Shown here: piece after piece, positions 33,393-47,500 of the stretch
How the letters are laid out: every line of letters starts with the position of its first letter
Numbering within the stretch: position 1 is the first letter of the stretch
NCBI GenBank assembly: GCA_964020155.1
Contig: OZ026558.1
Span: forward strand, 2,036,663-2,100,662
Direction of reading: 5' to 3'
DNA: 64,000 nucleotides
From: Chondrilla cf. caribensis
Taxonomy: Eukaryota > Porifera > Demospongiae > Chondrillida > Chondrillidae
Translations under genes and position numbers: made by a program
The notes under the pieces: model-generated
Databases searched by the model: none
What the model was told of the DNA's origin: nothing
The model's input: only the letters and a program-made list of their open reading frames with translations

Positions 33393-36300
33393 CTAACTTG
33401 ATTAGTCAACAATATCGTATCATTATTTGCTGCATTTATGCACTTATCCCACTCACATCGAACCAAACCTACCTCCTATCGGGTGTTGTGAATATGTGTC
33501 AAGGGTGAGCTAATAGATGTCAATGGTGTGTGTATTTCACTCAAGAGAGAGATCAAGACATTCTCATGCTTACTATACATATATACACATAATATTATTA
33601 TATTGTACATATGTATGCATTATATTACACTATTCATAATATGTATGTATAGTATTATACCATACGTATATATGTATGCATAATAATTATACTACATTAT
33701 CTATAATATTATACTATATTATACGTATGAATATTATTATTGTATCATCCTGTACATACATATTTATGTAAGCCTAATATTATTATTCTGTACTTACGTA
33801 TGTACATTACGTCTGATGTGTAGCCTGAACCAATAGACTACAGGGGGTCTACATGCTATAATACTACCTTCACCATCTCTATAGCTTTTGTGGAACTACT
33901 GTACCTAGACAGAATCTCATTTGGGGTGGGATTGGAGGTAAGTACGTACCTATTTATCCTCTCTTGGTGGACTCTTCGCTCACTTGATGAATCACATGTC
34001 ATCCAATAGTCAATCAACTGTAATAATATCACTTAATATGTATTAGCCTCTGTTTACCTCTTTCTATAGTTCAAATATGCCGATAATATTCGCTGAATAG
34101 TATTTTACTCCAGATTCCTTGATGTGTTTTGAAATTGTGTTGAACTTTGTATATATCTGTATAGTGCATTCTATAGGTTTGTGTAATATTCAATGTACAT
34201 TTTGTGTGTCTAAAGTACATACGTATGTACAGTATATGTTAGTGTTGTTTACTATGTATGCACATATATACAGTGTACATTATAGGTGTTGTATGTGTAC
34301 TTATGTACAATGTACATTTCGTGTGTCCAATGTACGTATGTACGTATGTACAGTATATTTAAGTGTTGTTTACTACGTATGTACAATTGTACAGTGTATG
34401 TATATTGTGTGTGTTCTACATACATACGTACATATGTACATTATGTGTACTGCATGTTTCTTGTTACATTACTATGTAAGCATAAGCAATGGTACATTTC
34501 TGTTATAAAACTCCATAAAATTATTTGCACGTTTTTTCCAAAATGTATCAATGCATGTCAGCTCTTCTCATAGGATGAAAATAACTGCATGTAATGATAT
34601 CATTGTCATGCTGAGGGCAGCTAGCTCTCTCTTGTCACTGGCACTGATATACTAGTACTGACAGATCCCACCTGATACACACAGTGAAGTCCCATTGATG
34701 CACTTAAGCCATTCTTTCATCTCTCACAATTTCCAAATACCCCATTGTGTACTAGCCAACCACGACTGCCTATTGCAGTATTTCCCTGTGATATGCAAGT
34801 AGCAACGGATATCCAGTTAATCTACCAAATGCCTTAATCCACCATGTTCTATTAAATCAAATTGTGGCAGATTTGACAAGAATTCACTGTACGTTGGCCA
34901 TAGACAGTGTATATCCATAGTGTACAACGTGTGATATTGAAAGTAACTTAAGTGTACATATGCACACAGTTAGGGCAATGTCTTCCCTCTTCAGAGACAC
35001 AATTCAATTTTAATACACCATGTGTGTACATCGTATCTCTCCTTTTCAAATTGTAGTAACGTGTTTGTATCTGTGTACTTCCTCTCCCCATTCTTGTGTG
35101 TTGATTGAAGCTCTCATATTTTGGATCTACGATTATTCAGATAGCAACGTATGCCATCATATTAACCTAGTCCTACATAGTCGTGACCTGTGCTGTAATG
35201 CCTCCCATATACAGTGACCTCTCACTAGTCCGCCACTTTGTTTTCCAAAAATGCGAAGGATCAATGAATTTTGCGGATTAGCTGAATCTTCATTAGTACT
35301 TGTGTATTATATTGATACTGGGAAATTGTGGCGGATTTAAATATTTCGGCGGATAAAGCGGTGGTGGATAACAAGAGTTCACTGTGCCAGCTATATGTAG
35401 TTGTGGTTGCTAATGTATTATAATTGTCTTAATGTAATATATTACACATCATTATATTCCTGTTCCTGTCAAACATAATTTGATTAGATATAATCAGTGA
35501 TCACAACAATGAGCATCATGTGATTTTCAGCCTCAGTATCACCAGTCGTGGGATGGTGATTCACCCACTGCTTGTGAATAGAGCATGCCGACAGATTTAG
35601 TGTTATAATAATATTAATTCCAGCTCTACGAACGATAGCAAGGTCTGTGGTGATTACAGCATGCATGCGCTGAGTATAGTGTATGTTTGCTGTGTACAGT
35701 TGTAAATGATCACTGCAACACAGTAAATTACAACAATTACAACAATTTGTTTTGAAAGACTCATAGTGAATAGATGGGTTTGCCAGATTAACTGTATATT
35801 TTCACTACTGTTTCTATGTTGTATTGGCGTGAAGAAATCGTGGCAGATAAACATGTCTGGCGGATTAATTAGAATTTGCTGTATATGTAAATGCATAATC
35901 ATTTATACAGACAAGAGTTGCCTTTAACGGTATGAATTTGAGTGTTAGTGAGCTTTCACATATGCTAGACACCGTTACTTATCATTTTGTAAATGACAAA
36001 TACCAAACTCTCAACTGAATTGTACCGTTTTCGTCTCTTATGGTGTCGACTAAACTTTATGTACATGTGTAGGTTTCGTCGTGTATCATTCTAGTCTGCT
36101 TTTACTCTGGGGAGTGGTGCAATCAGACATCCATGCTCTATACCGATTATGTTAAGCAGCGTAGTTTTGTTCATTATTTCAATGCCTTTGTAAATTTGTA
36201 TCTATGAGAAACAATTGTATAGCGTTCCAATCACAAATGTCTTCATCAGTTACAAATTCGCTAACAATCGATTTTATCCTTATGCCATTGCTGTAGCAAG

Positions 36301-36835
36301 AGCATTAGTATATTATTATTACGTCTTCTCAATGTTTGAGTAGCTGCTAATGTTCCAAATGTACTCTAAAGTGTGAGCCTGTAAAGTGTGCTTATTTCGT
36401 GAAGGCTCTTTTCCCTGTTTTTCGATATAATGGAATTGTATCCTTGTCTGCTTAGCATTCAATACAGTTACAGTATATAGCACTATGTCTCCTTCCCACA
36501 AGAGAGGTCCGTACAGGTATCAAATTACTGAGAATTCGTGACAGCCTAAGTGTTTCCTACGCATAAGGTTTCTTTGTATTCATTAGACAGAGTATCGCAT
36601 ACACTGCATGGACCTTCCAATTCAATGTACACAGATTACAGGAATGATTCATCCAAATTGATGCTGCAATAGAGGCTTTGATGTTGAGTTGTGATCTATT
36701 GGTGTGGCTGTTTGTCTTCTTTGTACACATCGTGTCACTTCGTTGCCGCTTTTTATAATTTTTTGTGTGAGCAACCGAATAGTGCTGTTTGGTGTTTGTT
36801 AAATCCAACTTCAACATGATTGAATATCTGGTCTA
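33393..36835. other. Gene-poor AT-rich region with TACGTA-type simple sequence
   Basis: Simple-sequence stretches (TATGTATG, TACATACG) cover about 33580-33800 and 34190-34450. One family B MITE lies at 35210. A relic of another is suggested by TTGTGGCAGATTTGACAAGA near 34862 ending TTCACTGTA. No gene is supported. Confidence 0.5.
35210..35388. mobile_element. MITE family B, copy 1
   Basis: TACAGTGACCTCTCACTAGT at the left and GGATAACAAGAGTTCACTGTG at the right, with internal TTGCGGATTAGCTGAATCTT and GGCGGATAAAGCGG motifs shared by the family (GCGGATTAA-type sub-terminal repeats). Confidence 0.65.
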
Positions 36836-37245
36836 TTACAGTGAATACTTGTTAATCCGCCCCCCGGTTAATCAGCCAAATCATTTTGTCCGCTATATTA
36901 TTATGAAACCAATTCGCTTGTATGGCTATGCTATACCAATAATTCACCATCTCACACTTTTTCTATCCGCCATTCTTCTGTGTACCAATTTGCACTTTTG
37001 TGTGGGCTTCAGTTACAGGTAATTCACCAAGTTTTAAGAAGTTATCTTAGTGCAGAGCAAAATAGCAGCAAAGTTTTCTAAAACTGACTTGACAATGAAG
37101 CAGAGTGAGTAGATTTGAGATTACAGAAAGAGGAATCCGACAACAACGTAAAAAATATTCACAGACCGTTGCAAGACATATCATTCATTAATCCACCAAC
37201 ATTTCGCCGAACCAATTGCGGTGGATTAACAAATATTCACTGTAT
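36836..37245. mobile_element. MITE family B, copy 2 (long form)
   Basis: CAGTGAATACTTGTTAATCC at the left is the inverted partner of GGATTAACAAATATTCACTG at the right, a near-perfect 20-bp terminal repeat between TA dinucleotides. About 410 bp with no transposase. Confidence 0.85.
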
Positions 37246-37930
37246 TAGGAGAGTAATCAGGTGTATTTACCTCATGCACCCTTCGAATGTCCTTGAAACA
37301 GTTTTGTGAATATTCAATTAGCACACATGTACAGTGTATACAGTTGAGTGGTCTTCTATGTACTTTCATACACATCACTTGTTGGAGTCCATTTCCTGTT
37401 TGAAAAATACAACATATGTGTGTATGTGCTTCTTTCACAATTTCTGTCTACGTGTACAAGGACAAGTACTGACACACGGTTCGTCCCTGTACGACATACG
37501 TATGTGACTCCTCGGTTTGGCTGTACACACTGGTATCGATGTACGTACCTTAGTCCAGGTGTTGACCTGCTTAGGATAATTTGGTGACAGTTGTTATGTC
37601 ATTGCAGTAGACCACACGGTGTCCTCATCAGTCCAGCCTGGTGCCTTGATGCACAAAAGATGTGTCATCTGAGACAACATGCCATCTCACACAGTACATT
37701 TCACACATGGGAATAATCACTTCACAAGGGATGCATTATGATATGTATGCAGGTGTAATTGGCTGATCCAATCTAAGTGCCAGATAAGATTGTTTACCTT
37801 GTGATCAAGAATAGCTGCAGCTTTGGAATCATTATCTGTGGTTTTGTCTTTGGGTTACTCCCCATTCCATTCACACCAAAGTAGTATAATAATAATTATG
37901 TTGACTAAGCATATGTACATATATTATGAA

Positions 37931-38137
37931 TACAGTGGAACCTCTATTAAAGGACTCTCCCAACAATTAAAGGACACCATATAGATATTACCTCCCTACA
38001 AAGGACACTCTGTAAGGTACCAAAAGTAGATTTTCCTATAGTGCTAATACATTTTTACCTCTGAAGAGTGGACAACCTCTCTACAGTGGACAAATTAGCT
38101 GGTCCCAATGTGTCCTTTATAGAGAGGCTCCACTGTA
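37931..38137. mobile_element. MITE family A, copy 2
   Basis: TACAGTGGAACCTCTATTAA at the left versus TTATAGAGAGGCTCCACTGTA at the right. The core shares AAAAGTAGATTTTCCTATAG and CTGAAGAGTGGACAACCTCT with 25878 and 42808. Confidence 0.88.
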
Positions 38138-40179
38138 TTATCATTATGTACAGAATGTACAAATGCAGGTTTTGGTATACCTTAGTCCAGATCTTGGTGT
38201 GTTTGTACTCGTGTTTTTGTGTAGTAGAATTGTCTCGCCCGCCATACTTCTAGCATACAGAAGGAACATACGGAGGAGCACTGAAGGAGGACAAATTACA
38301 ATGAAGCACATTGCACACTTTGACTTACTTTGGGTAATGTATACTATGTAAAGATAACAGCCATGCTGTCTTACTATACTGTGTATGTGTAATATTATAC
38401 ATTTGCTGGTACGACCATACATAAGGTCTGTATATATTGCACGTACACATACGTACATATGCTGTTATGAGTGTATGTGGAGGTCAATATATTATGCACA
38501 TTAATATGTTTGTACGTATGAGTGTACGTGTAGGTCTATGTATTACACATACGTACATACATATACTGTACTGCTATGATTGCACACTGGGATTCTACAT
38601 ACATATTATACGTATATACCTATCATGAGTATATGCTAGAGGGGTTGTGTTCACAGGGTTTGTATTATTCACATGGTTGCAAGTGTAATATCCTTGTAAT
38701 CTTATCTGTCCTTTTATCGTACTTGCATGCATGTAATTACTATAATATGCTCCGATTCCATGTGTATAGCTCTGTTGGGATTCCCACAACATTAAAAAAC
38801 AACAACATGGTGGTCGCAGCATTTGTATGTATTCCAGCACTTGTATTGCTTCCAAGTGTACCCTACAAGTTGCCAGTTGTTTGTGACACCTTGGGATTTG
38901 TTTATCATAACAACAAGTCTTTGTTCCTTATCATAACCTTCTTTGTTGTTTTTGTGCGTTCTATTAGTGTTCAATTTTTTCCTGAAAACTGCCAGTATTG
39001 TTGGCTTACATGGATTCTGTGCTGTGGTAAATGATCACTTACCGTGGTCAACCATGTTTTGCATGTACTGACTGACCCATCTACTCTGTACCGAGCTTTC
39101 ATATGTTTTCTTTATTGTTGAAGAGTGTCACTACTTGTTTCGTTTGTTTGTTTCGGTCATTACTCTTCTAATGATCCATTGATCGAGCTAACCACTTTAG
39201 TTTATCTTATAGTCCTTGTATTATGTCTATTGTAGCCTATTGTAGCGCTAAATACAGTATTGTTGACCCTAGTCATTTCTGTGGTAAACTCTGTTATTCG
39301 TGTACTCCCCAACCTTCTTATTACAGCATTTTTGTCGCCAATCTTTGCCCATTATTGTATTTGTAAGTTGTTTATTGTTGGTTCATTAGTATTGAAGCAC
39401 CTATCCACCTGTTACTATGGTGTGCATATGAGTTCTTACACATAGGCAAACCAGTCTTCCTCTGTGGTCAACTCTGTAGATGATGTGTGATAGGCAGTGT
39501 GTTTGCTTATGGGATTGTGGTCGACTCCATTCAATTTTTGTATACGAACCCGCTGACCGACAACGGACCCTGTGTACTACACGTACATATGTACCTTATC
39601 CAGCTCTCTCATCGGAGGAAACCTGTTTTGTTTGTGAGGTACCCTTTCAACTGTCTGTGATCTGTTACCCTTGGTACACTTCATTGATATCTCAAGCACC
39701 TGCGTCTAGTCGCTGTGTCTTAAAGTGCTATTTCACAAGGCTATAATTGTAATTGTAGACTAATTCACCCGCTTTTTGTATCAATTCAATTATTAAATTG
39801 ATTGATTATCCAACTTCACTGCTCCTTCATGCGGTATTACCATGTTGCTTCCTGGATTACTATGAAGGGTTTTATATTCTTTGATCTGGTATTGAGCTAA
39901 TTAGATGACTTGTCCTTAATCACTCTAATCAACGTGTCAGGCCTGTGTAATACGTTTGTATTGCCTGTTGTCTTAATTTGTAATTGATGTCATTACTATC
40001 TACCTCACCCGACCAATGGAACACGATATATGTACTGTACAATTTATGTATTATAGGTGACGTCGGTACGTACATACACAAGTATGTATTATGTATATCT
40101 TCTTTCATGGTGTATGTGCTTACTTACGTACGTACGTGGGCACAGAAACAGTTATGTGGGTGGAACAGATGGCTCTTTA

Positions 40180-40570
40180 AGGCACATTGGGTGGGGGTGG
40201 GGGGGCAGATGGTACTGTGATTTAAAAGTACATTTAGTGGGCGGGGCAGATGGTACTGTGAAGTACATTTGGTGGGAGGGGCAGCTGGCACTGTGAAACA
40301 CATTAGGTGGGTGGGATAGACGGCAGTGTGAAGCACCATATATGGGTAGGGTAGATATCATTGTGAAGCACCATATATGGGTAGGGTAGATGGGAGTGTG
40401 AAGCACCTCATAATATGTTTGGGGTAGGTGGTACAGTGAAGCCCTCTAGTGGTTAGGGCAGGTGGCCCTGTGAACTCTCCCTATGTGGTCAGGGAGGCTG
40501 GCACTGTGAAATCCCTTATTGGATGATGCACATGATGCTATGAAATGCCTTGTGTTGGTGGGCAGCTAGG
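40180..40570. repeat. G-rich minisatellite, about 40-bp units
   Basis: Diverged units of the form GGTGGGTGGGGCAGATGGTA then CTGTGAAGTACAT, with about nine copies becoming more divergent to the right. Strong G/T versus A/C strand bias. Confidence 0.8.
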
Positions 40571-41213
40571 GGCGGGGAGGTCCACTGCCTATTCATGTTC
40601 GACCTAGTTTGCTCAACTGATTCAAGTGTTATTGTCTCAATTGTAGCAAATTACACTGCCTTTGGGAAATGGCATTACTAATTAGAATTCGTAGACTGTC
40701 TGCAGCTCAATAGGTCTGAAAAGAGATTCATCAAGTGTTTATAGTTTAGTTCAAGTATATTATAGTAGCACAGTCACTGCTGCCGTATACTGTGGTGTTG
40801 ATTCCTTGACATGCTCATCTGGTCACAAGGGACAGATTCTTAACACTTACCTCATTCTCGAGTTTCATGGTTTCTCTTGGGAAAGAAGCATCCTAACATC
40901 TATTTATACAGCTTTTAACTAAACATTGTAGATAACAGCTAATCGCCATCCTTGTCCGTGCTCATGAAAGTACTATCACCTAGTTACCCCATACCACTCT
41001 GCATACATACAAGTATTTCTAAATAGAAATGATGTAATAGTACGTCTTCCCCTGGTAGAGTGTGATGTTAGCTTTCCCATCACCCATTTGTGTATGTGTT
41101 CTGCATGTTCAGTGTAGTTGTACATGTGAAGAGGATTTCAGCTCTAGCCTCAGAATGCACTCATGATGTCTCAATTGGCTGCCACTCACTTAGGGTATTT
41201 GATGCACAGGGTT

Positions 41214-41302
41214 GTCAGATATTGATGCCGGATTAGTCAGATATTGATGCCGGATTAGTCAGATATTGATGCCGGATTAGTCAGATATTGATGCCGGATT
41301 AG
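41214..41302. repeat. Four perfect 22-bp tandem repeats
   Basis: The unit AGATATTGATGCCGGATTAG plus TC is repeated four times almost without change, so the array is young. Confidence 0.92.
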
Positions 41303-41431
41303 TTGATTCATTTTTCAATGGTAGTGATTACATTTAATTTTTTGATTACCCTCAATATCCCACGTAGCATGTGTCATGTGCCGATGTTCCCTCCTTCCCC
41401 TGTACTGTGTTCTTTTAGCTACGTACGTATA

Positions 41432-41614
41432 TTCAGTGAATTCTCGTTAATCTGCTGTAACTCATTTTACAAGAATATGGCGGATTATCGAGTTTGGCAA
41501 ATTAACTAGATACATTAGGGGTATGCAGGATTATATTGGTACATGGAGATTGTACCGATTGAAGGGTTTGGTGGATGAAGTGGTTAAGGATTGACGAAAA
41601 TTCACTCTACTGTA
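41432..41614. mobile_element. MITE family B, copy 3
   Basis: CAGTGAATTCTCGTTAATCT at the left, GACGAAAATTCACTCTACTG at the right, with the internal ATGGCGGATTATCGAGTTTG family motif. Confidence 0.78.
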
Positions 41615-42807
41615 CATAAATGGCTAATACCCCCAACATACTATACAAGGAATATCAGGCAACTTGAGAGCTGTGTTCTGTACGTTTCTAGTCAACAAAC
41701 ACTCACAGGTTTGAATTTTTTTGGAAATTATTTGTGATTGTTCTTATTCCTGTCCTGCTCGCGACTGCACTCCTGCTACCATTCTTTGCCATAGCTGTGA
41801 TCCTTTACAATATGAAGAAATGACCTTCTCTGTTCTGAAAGGTGACAATTTGCAACCCTTATCGGTACATTCACACTTATTTTCTTACATTTTTGTTGTG
41901 TTTGTGCACATTATGACATTTGTTCATGAGTACCTCCTTTGTAAGGCTGACCCTAATGTAATCAATTAATTCCATACAGATGCTAATGACCATTATGGTA
42001 CATGGTGATTGTGGTCACTGCAACTTGTCAGGCATCTCAACTGTATAAATGCACTGGTCCATTTATACTGAGTCACTTGTGGAGCGGTTAACCTTTGGAA
42101 CACAGAGATCGAGGAAGTAGGTGAGTGTAAGCTGGATTTTCAAATACACCAACGATACTAGCCTGTAGAGTTTTTGTTGTCAAACAGTCACCTGTTTCAC
42201 ACTTTACTGCAAGGTTGTGTAACCTTAAGCATCCATTTGGAGTAAGCTAGACCTACCTAGTTGCCTTCTCTTAATTTAGTTATATGGTATGTATGTATGC
42301 AGCTATGCTGCAAAACACATTTGTTCCATAATGGTTCAGCTACGTATTTGTAATTGTCTGTGGAGGGGGAACTTGTAATATCTGCAATTTTTGAGTTGTG
42401 TTATCTGGTTTGTTTGTTTATGCCCAAGCTTATGTGATCACATACATTGTGATGAAGGTTACTGGAGTAGTTTGAAATAGTCCAAGGGATCTTAACCGTG
42501 TTCTTGGCTTGGAGCACAGGATAAACCCAAACAGTTAGTTACAACTGTACTCCTGTAGGATGGCCAAAGTAATCTTGTAACGTCTCAGACAGATTTTAAA
42601 TATACCTATACACTTCCATGTAGTACGTAGTTAGTGATAAAGATAGTACTTATCCTTAATGATGATAGTGTGTTTCTGTTTTCAAGCCAAAGAAGGCATT
42701 CAGAATGATAAGCTACCACGTGATATTTCAAAGGGGAATGGCTATTTTTCTGTGATAATTACCAAGCTACTTATGCATTCACTCTCTTACTCTGAACATG
42801 CTCTGTA

Positions 42808-42980
42808 TACAGTGGAACCTCTTTATAAAGGACACATTGGGACCCGGTAATTTGTCCACTGTAGAGAGGTTGTCCACTCATCAGAGGTAAAAATTGTATC
42901 AGCACTATAGGAAAAGCTATTTTTGGTGCCTTACAGAGTTTCCTTTATTGGGAGAGTCCTTTAATGGAGGTTCTACTGTA
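42808..42980. mobile_element. MITE family A, copy 3
   Basis: TACAGTGGAACCTCTTTATA at the left and TAATGGAGGTTCTACTGTA at the right, with the same core as 25878 and 37931. It lies 270 bp upstream of the NIDO/EGF start codon. Confidence 0.88.
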
Positions 42981-43252
42981 TGCGTGTACAGTATATACGT
43001 ATATATGTATTCAGTATATGTATATGTACGTTTGTTGGAATGCTTTACAATATGTAGCTAGTTGTACTTGTATCTTCAAAGGTAGCTACATGTGCATGTC
43101 TGGTACGCAGTTGCATGTATTACATCTACTACACTTATCTTAATGGTTGAAGTCTTTATCATGTTCGAAACTAAATAGCTTATTTTGCAGTTGGATTGAG
43201 AACAGTAGCAATTAGTAGTAGTTCCTTCCCTTACGTAGGTCTGATTTTCGCA

Positions 43253-44560
43253 ATGATGTCGTTTTGTGGTAGTTCCACACTAGTTCTGCTTGTCTGCATC
43301 AGCTGCACTCTGGCTGTGCCCTTGTCCGACTTCTACCCTGTTGAAGGTGGTGCTTCCGTCACTGGAGATGACGGGTTTTCCTACCCTCAGAGGCCTATTT
43401 CAACCTCAAGAAAGATTCCCTTCTTTGGCACTCTTTATGACTTCATAGTGGTGAGTTGGACAGATAATGTAGTCTAAATTATAGGAATAATGTATTGTCA
43501 GAAGCGTCTACAAGTTGAAAGGTTCTACCAATCGAAACATCCTAGTAAGCAATGTTTAAGATCAACCAGTACCTATGATCCTGCTGCACCATACTCTAAT
43601 CTCAAGAGTTTCCTATGTTGTATTAGCATCCTAGTAGCCACAAGGACCCCACATCTACCTACAGTATATCATACCTAAGCAATATGGGTTCTCACACTGT
43701 ATGCTCACCACACTGGTTCTCCTCATTGCAGGTCAACGCCAATGGGTTGCTCTCTTTTGGTACTTACTACAACCGTGAATGGGAGCCTCACCTGTTTCCC
43801 TTACGATCGGATCCCATTGTAAGGTCCAAACCTGTTCTTGCTCCTTTCTTTGCTGATATTAACGTGTTACGCAGAGGACAAATCAAGTATAAAAACTACC
43901 TCCGAATTCCTGATAACTTGCCCATCTTGCACAGAGCTACAACGGATGTGAAACGCTACTTCCCCTATGCTAGGGGGTTTGATTGTCAAATGTTGCTAGT
44001 GGCTACTTGGACAAATGTCCTTCCGTTCTGTGATACACGATGCTACAGCTCTGTGAGTGGATGTTTGCACACAATACATATTTCCCTACGTTGACTGAAG
44101 GACAACACTATATGAAATCAATCTCTTATTGTATGTATACATAGACCATGCACCCAATTCTTTTTTTTAGCAGACTTCACTGCAATTTGTATCAATTACA
44201 TACGTATTTCAATTTTACCTATGTACATATGTACTGTATTTATAAATGTTACTCAATGTGCAGGACATGTAGAATTGGTAGCATTTCTTTTTTGGCAGGC
44301 AAACACGTTTCAAGTAGTTTTTGCAACAAACTACACTTGGTCGTTTGCTTTCTTCAACTACGCTGACTCCGGTATTCGCTGGGGATCTTTCATTAGAAGT
44401 GGGACCACCTACCATGCGGTGGCTGGATACGATGGTGCTGACTACATCCACTATCACAACATAACTGGGTCAATGACATCCTCTATCAGCCGAATTGATG
44501 ACCGGAGTAATGTTGGAGTGAAAGGAAAATTTGCCTTCCATGTTGACAATAATGTTGACA
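43253..44560 (+). other. Exons 1-3: signal peptide and NIDO domain
   Basis: Exon 1 is 43253-43450, exon 2 43732-44052, exon 3 44299-44560. The signal peptide ends near [16 protein letters not shown]. The NIDO domain begins [20 protein letters not shown], continues [20 protein letters not shown], and ends with [26 protein letters not shown] and [14 protein letters not shown]. These match the nidogen-type signature (VN.NG..SFG, APFWAD, TFQ.VL.TD...F....Y..I.W, N.G..G). Exon 3 ends in phase 1, which sets the phase for the EGF exons. Confidence 0.93.
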
Positions 44561-47500
44561 GTGAGTCCTCCGAGAAGTGATGTACATACATGTATGTTCT
44601 ATTGTATATACCAGTGCAACAGTAAGATGTCTTCAAAACCGCACTATTTATGATCTCTTTGTTATGCTTTGTCTTGTGAAAACAGATGTATTTGCACAAA
44701 CACGGGGATTGTATTTTTTACAACAGCAAATTAATCTTAACATCAGATAAAATGAGGAACCAGTGGTGATGTTGTAGAGGTTCAACTGTAGAAATTCAGT
44801 ATAACTTCCTAAGAAAAACCCTCTGAAAACATTTGGCTGTTCAACACAACCTAAGTTTTTGAAATTCTTTTGGTTTGCCGGAGTACTGTACTATAACGAA
44901 CTAATCTTGATATTAATAACTTCCAGTAACATGAACTGATTTGTTGGTCACTTAATATTCATAGTTTTTCTCAAGGCATTCCTACTATAGTGTATATGCA
45001 TAGACTTTATGTTATATGCTGAAATTTACAACATATTGTATCACTGTTCAAAGTGAAAAACTGTCATGTGGTATGTTGTGTGGGAAGATCAAACTGCAAA
45101 GTGTGGAAATATCCATGCTGTTTGCTCACTTGTAGTTGTTATCAAATTTGTCAATTAATATCCTAGCAACTCGTTGTTCATAATAACAGTGCTGTGTGAG
45201 AGTTAGTGTACATTTAGATTATCTACACATAAACATACCACACAGTAACCAGACACACACACACACTTCACGTCTCCTCTAGCTGTGTTCTCTTCCCATT
45301 GTTCAGATGCCCCAGAGCCTTGTGAAGCTGATATCAATTGCAAGAACGGAGGCACCTGCCAGCCTGATACCCATTTGTGTAAATGCCCATCTAATTGGGA
45401 AGGGTCCTTCTGTGAGATAGGTACGCTTGCATGCCCAGTCAATTTAGTACTTACGTATGTACATAAATACATATGTATTTGCACTTATTGCTGTCATAAA
45501 ATAGCATAATACATGTTAATTCAATGAATTTACATCATTTGGTCACACATTAGTGAGTTTTCTTTGTGTCTCTGTGTGAAAACCCAATTGGCATGGTTGT
45601 CATTTTCCAGAGGGCTTAGGAGTTACTGGGATTACAGTGACGATTCCCATTCAATCATTCATGTAGATGTCAACGAGTGTGAAGAAGACAATGGAGGTTG
45701 TGACCAGGGATGTGTTAACACCCCTGGTTCTTACATGTGCACTTGTAAGTTGGGATACAGTGTAGAGCCACCCAGCACCAACTGTACAGGTGAGTGGATT
45801 GATGACACTGCATTCAGCTATCATTTACGAGGGCAATTGATCGATGTTATGTATTGGTGCAATGTTTGCCTGTATAGATGTGAATGAGTGCCTTAAACAT
45901 AATGGAGGATGCAGTCATTTGTGCAATAATACTGAAGGAAGCTATACCTGCCAGTGCCATCCAGGGTTTAATCGTACAGAAGACGGTTTCAACTGTGCTG
46001 GTTAGTTGTTGTGAAAGCTCCTTATAGCAGAGATGTTGAGCTGTACCCAAGGGTGGTGTTAAGCTGTACTCAGGGGTGGTGTTAAGCTGTACTCAGGGGT
46101 GGTGTTGAGCTGTACTCAGGGGTGGTGTTGAGCTGTACTCAGGGGTGGTGTTGAGCTGTACTCAGGGGTGGTGTTGAGCTGTATTCAGGGGTGGTGTTAA
46201 GCTGTACTCAGGGGTGGTGTTAAGCTGTACTCAGGGGTGGTGTTGAACTGTACTCAGGGGTGGTGTTGAGCTGTACTTAGGGGTGGTGTTGAGCTGTACT
46301 CAGGGGTGGTGTTGAGCTGTATTCAGGGGTGGTGTTAAGCTGTACTCAGGGGTGGTGTTAAGCTGTACTCAGGGGTGGTGTTGAGCTGTACTCAGGGGTG
46401 GTGTTGAGCTGTACTCAGGGGTGGTGTTGAGCTGTACTCAGGGGTGGTGTTGAGCTGTATTCAGGGGTGGTGTTAAGCTGTACTCAGGGGTGGTGTTAAG
46501 CTGTACTCAGGGGTGGTGTTGAGCTGTACTCAGGGGTGGTATTGAGCTGTACTCAGGGGTGGTATTGAGCTGTACTCAGGGGTGGTATTGAGCTGTACTC
46601 AGGGGTGGTGGTGAGCTGTACCCAGGGGTGGTGGTGAGCTGTACTCAGGGGTGGTGTTGAGCTGTACTCGGGTGGTGTTGAGCTGTACTCAGGGGGGGTG
46701 TTGAGCTGTACTCAGGGGTGGTGTTGAACTGTACTCAGGGGTGGTGTTGAACTGTACTTAGGGGTGGTGTTGAGCTGTACTCATCTGTTGAGCCTTCCTT
46801 CACCTGTAGACATTGATGAATGTCTTGTTGACAATGGAGGATGTGTTCAGAAGTGCATCAATGTTCCAGGGAGCTATGCTTGTACTTGTGACGATGATCA
46901 AATCTGGGTGCCAGAAAATAAAACATGTATACCAAGAAGTAAGCATCTGCCTGCATGTGCGAATAGGAGTGACTTAGTGATGATGACATTGTGATGGGAT
47001 TGGTATGCCACTAACCCTGCATCTGTCAAACTTCATAGATGTTTTTTTTAAATGCGATCCGGAATGTCAGAATGGTGGATATTGTTTCAGCGAGGGTACT
47101 TGTCGTTGCCCAGGGAACTGGACTGGCGACCGCTGTGAAACAGGTAACTCTATACCAGTGTGTAGTAGGCAGTTGTAAGGCAACTGAAGATTGTGATAAT
47201 GTGGAGAAAGATCAAATTACGATAACTGAATTTTTGTGAGAATTAGTGCGCTTTTACATAGCTTACTTGATCTCAAATTCACACCATTGGAGACACATAC
47301 AGTACCTGTTATAGAGGATGGTCTGTGTGTATTGTAATATTCAGCTGCTGTTAATGTGTTTGATCTTCAGATGTTGATGAATGTGCTGTTGAGAATGGTG
47401 GCTGTGCTCACATCTGCAACAACAGTCCTGGTAGCTACAGCTGTTCATGTCGTGATGGGTATGAACAGGACTGTGATGGTCGGGCTTGTTCAGGTGAGTA

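Larger units (their letters stand above)
38138..43252. other. Gene-poor region upstream of the NIDO/EGF gene
   Basis: Several open frames of 60-150 codons occur but lack motifs, codon structure or splice context. The recognisable content is two minisatellites (40180-40570, 41214-41302), a family B element (41432) and a family A element (42808). The promoter of the NIDO/EGF gene should be at the right end; no defined element was seen. Confidence 0.5.

Noticed and set aside
33149..33508. 119-codon plus-strand frame
   Set aside because: It is antisense to the exon-like minus-strand segment at 33234-33392 and shows no domain.
38576..39034. 152-codon open frame with hydrophobic C-terminus
   Set aside because: No ATG-proximal signal, no motif, biased AT-rich composition and no splice partners; best explained by chance.
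41214..41302. CRISPR-like array
   Set aside because: Units are directly adjacent with no spacers; it is a plain tandem repeat in eukaryotic DNA.
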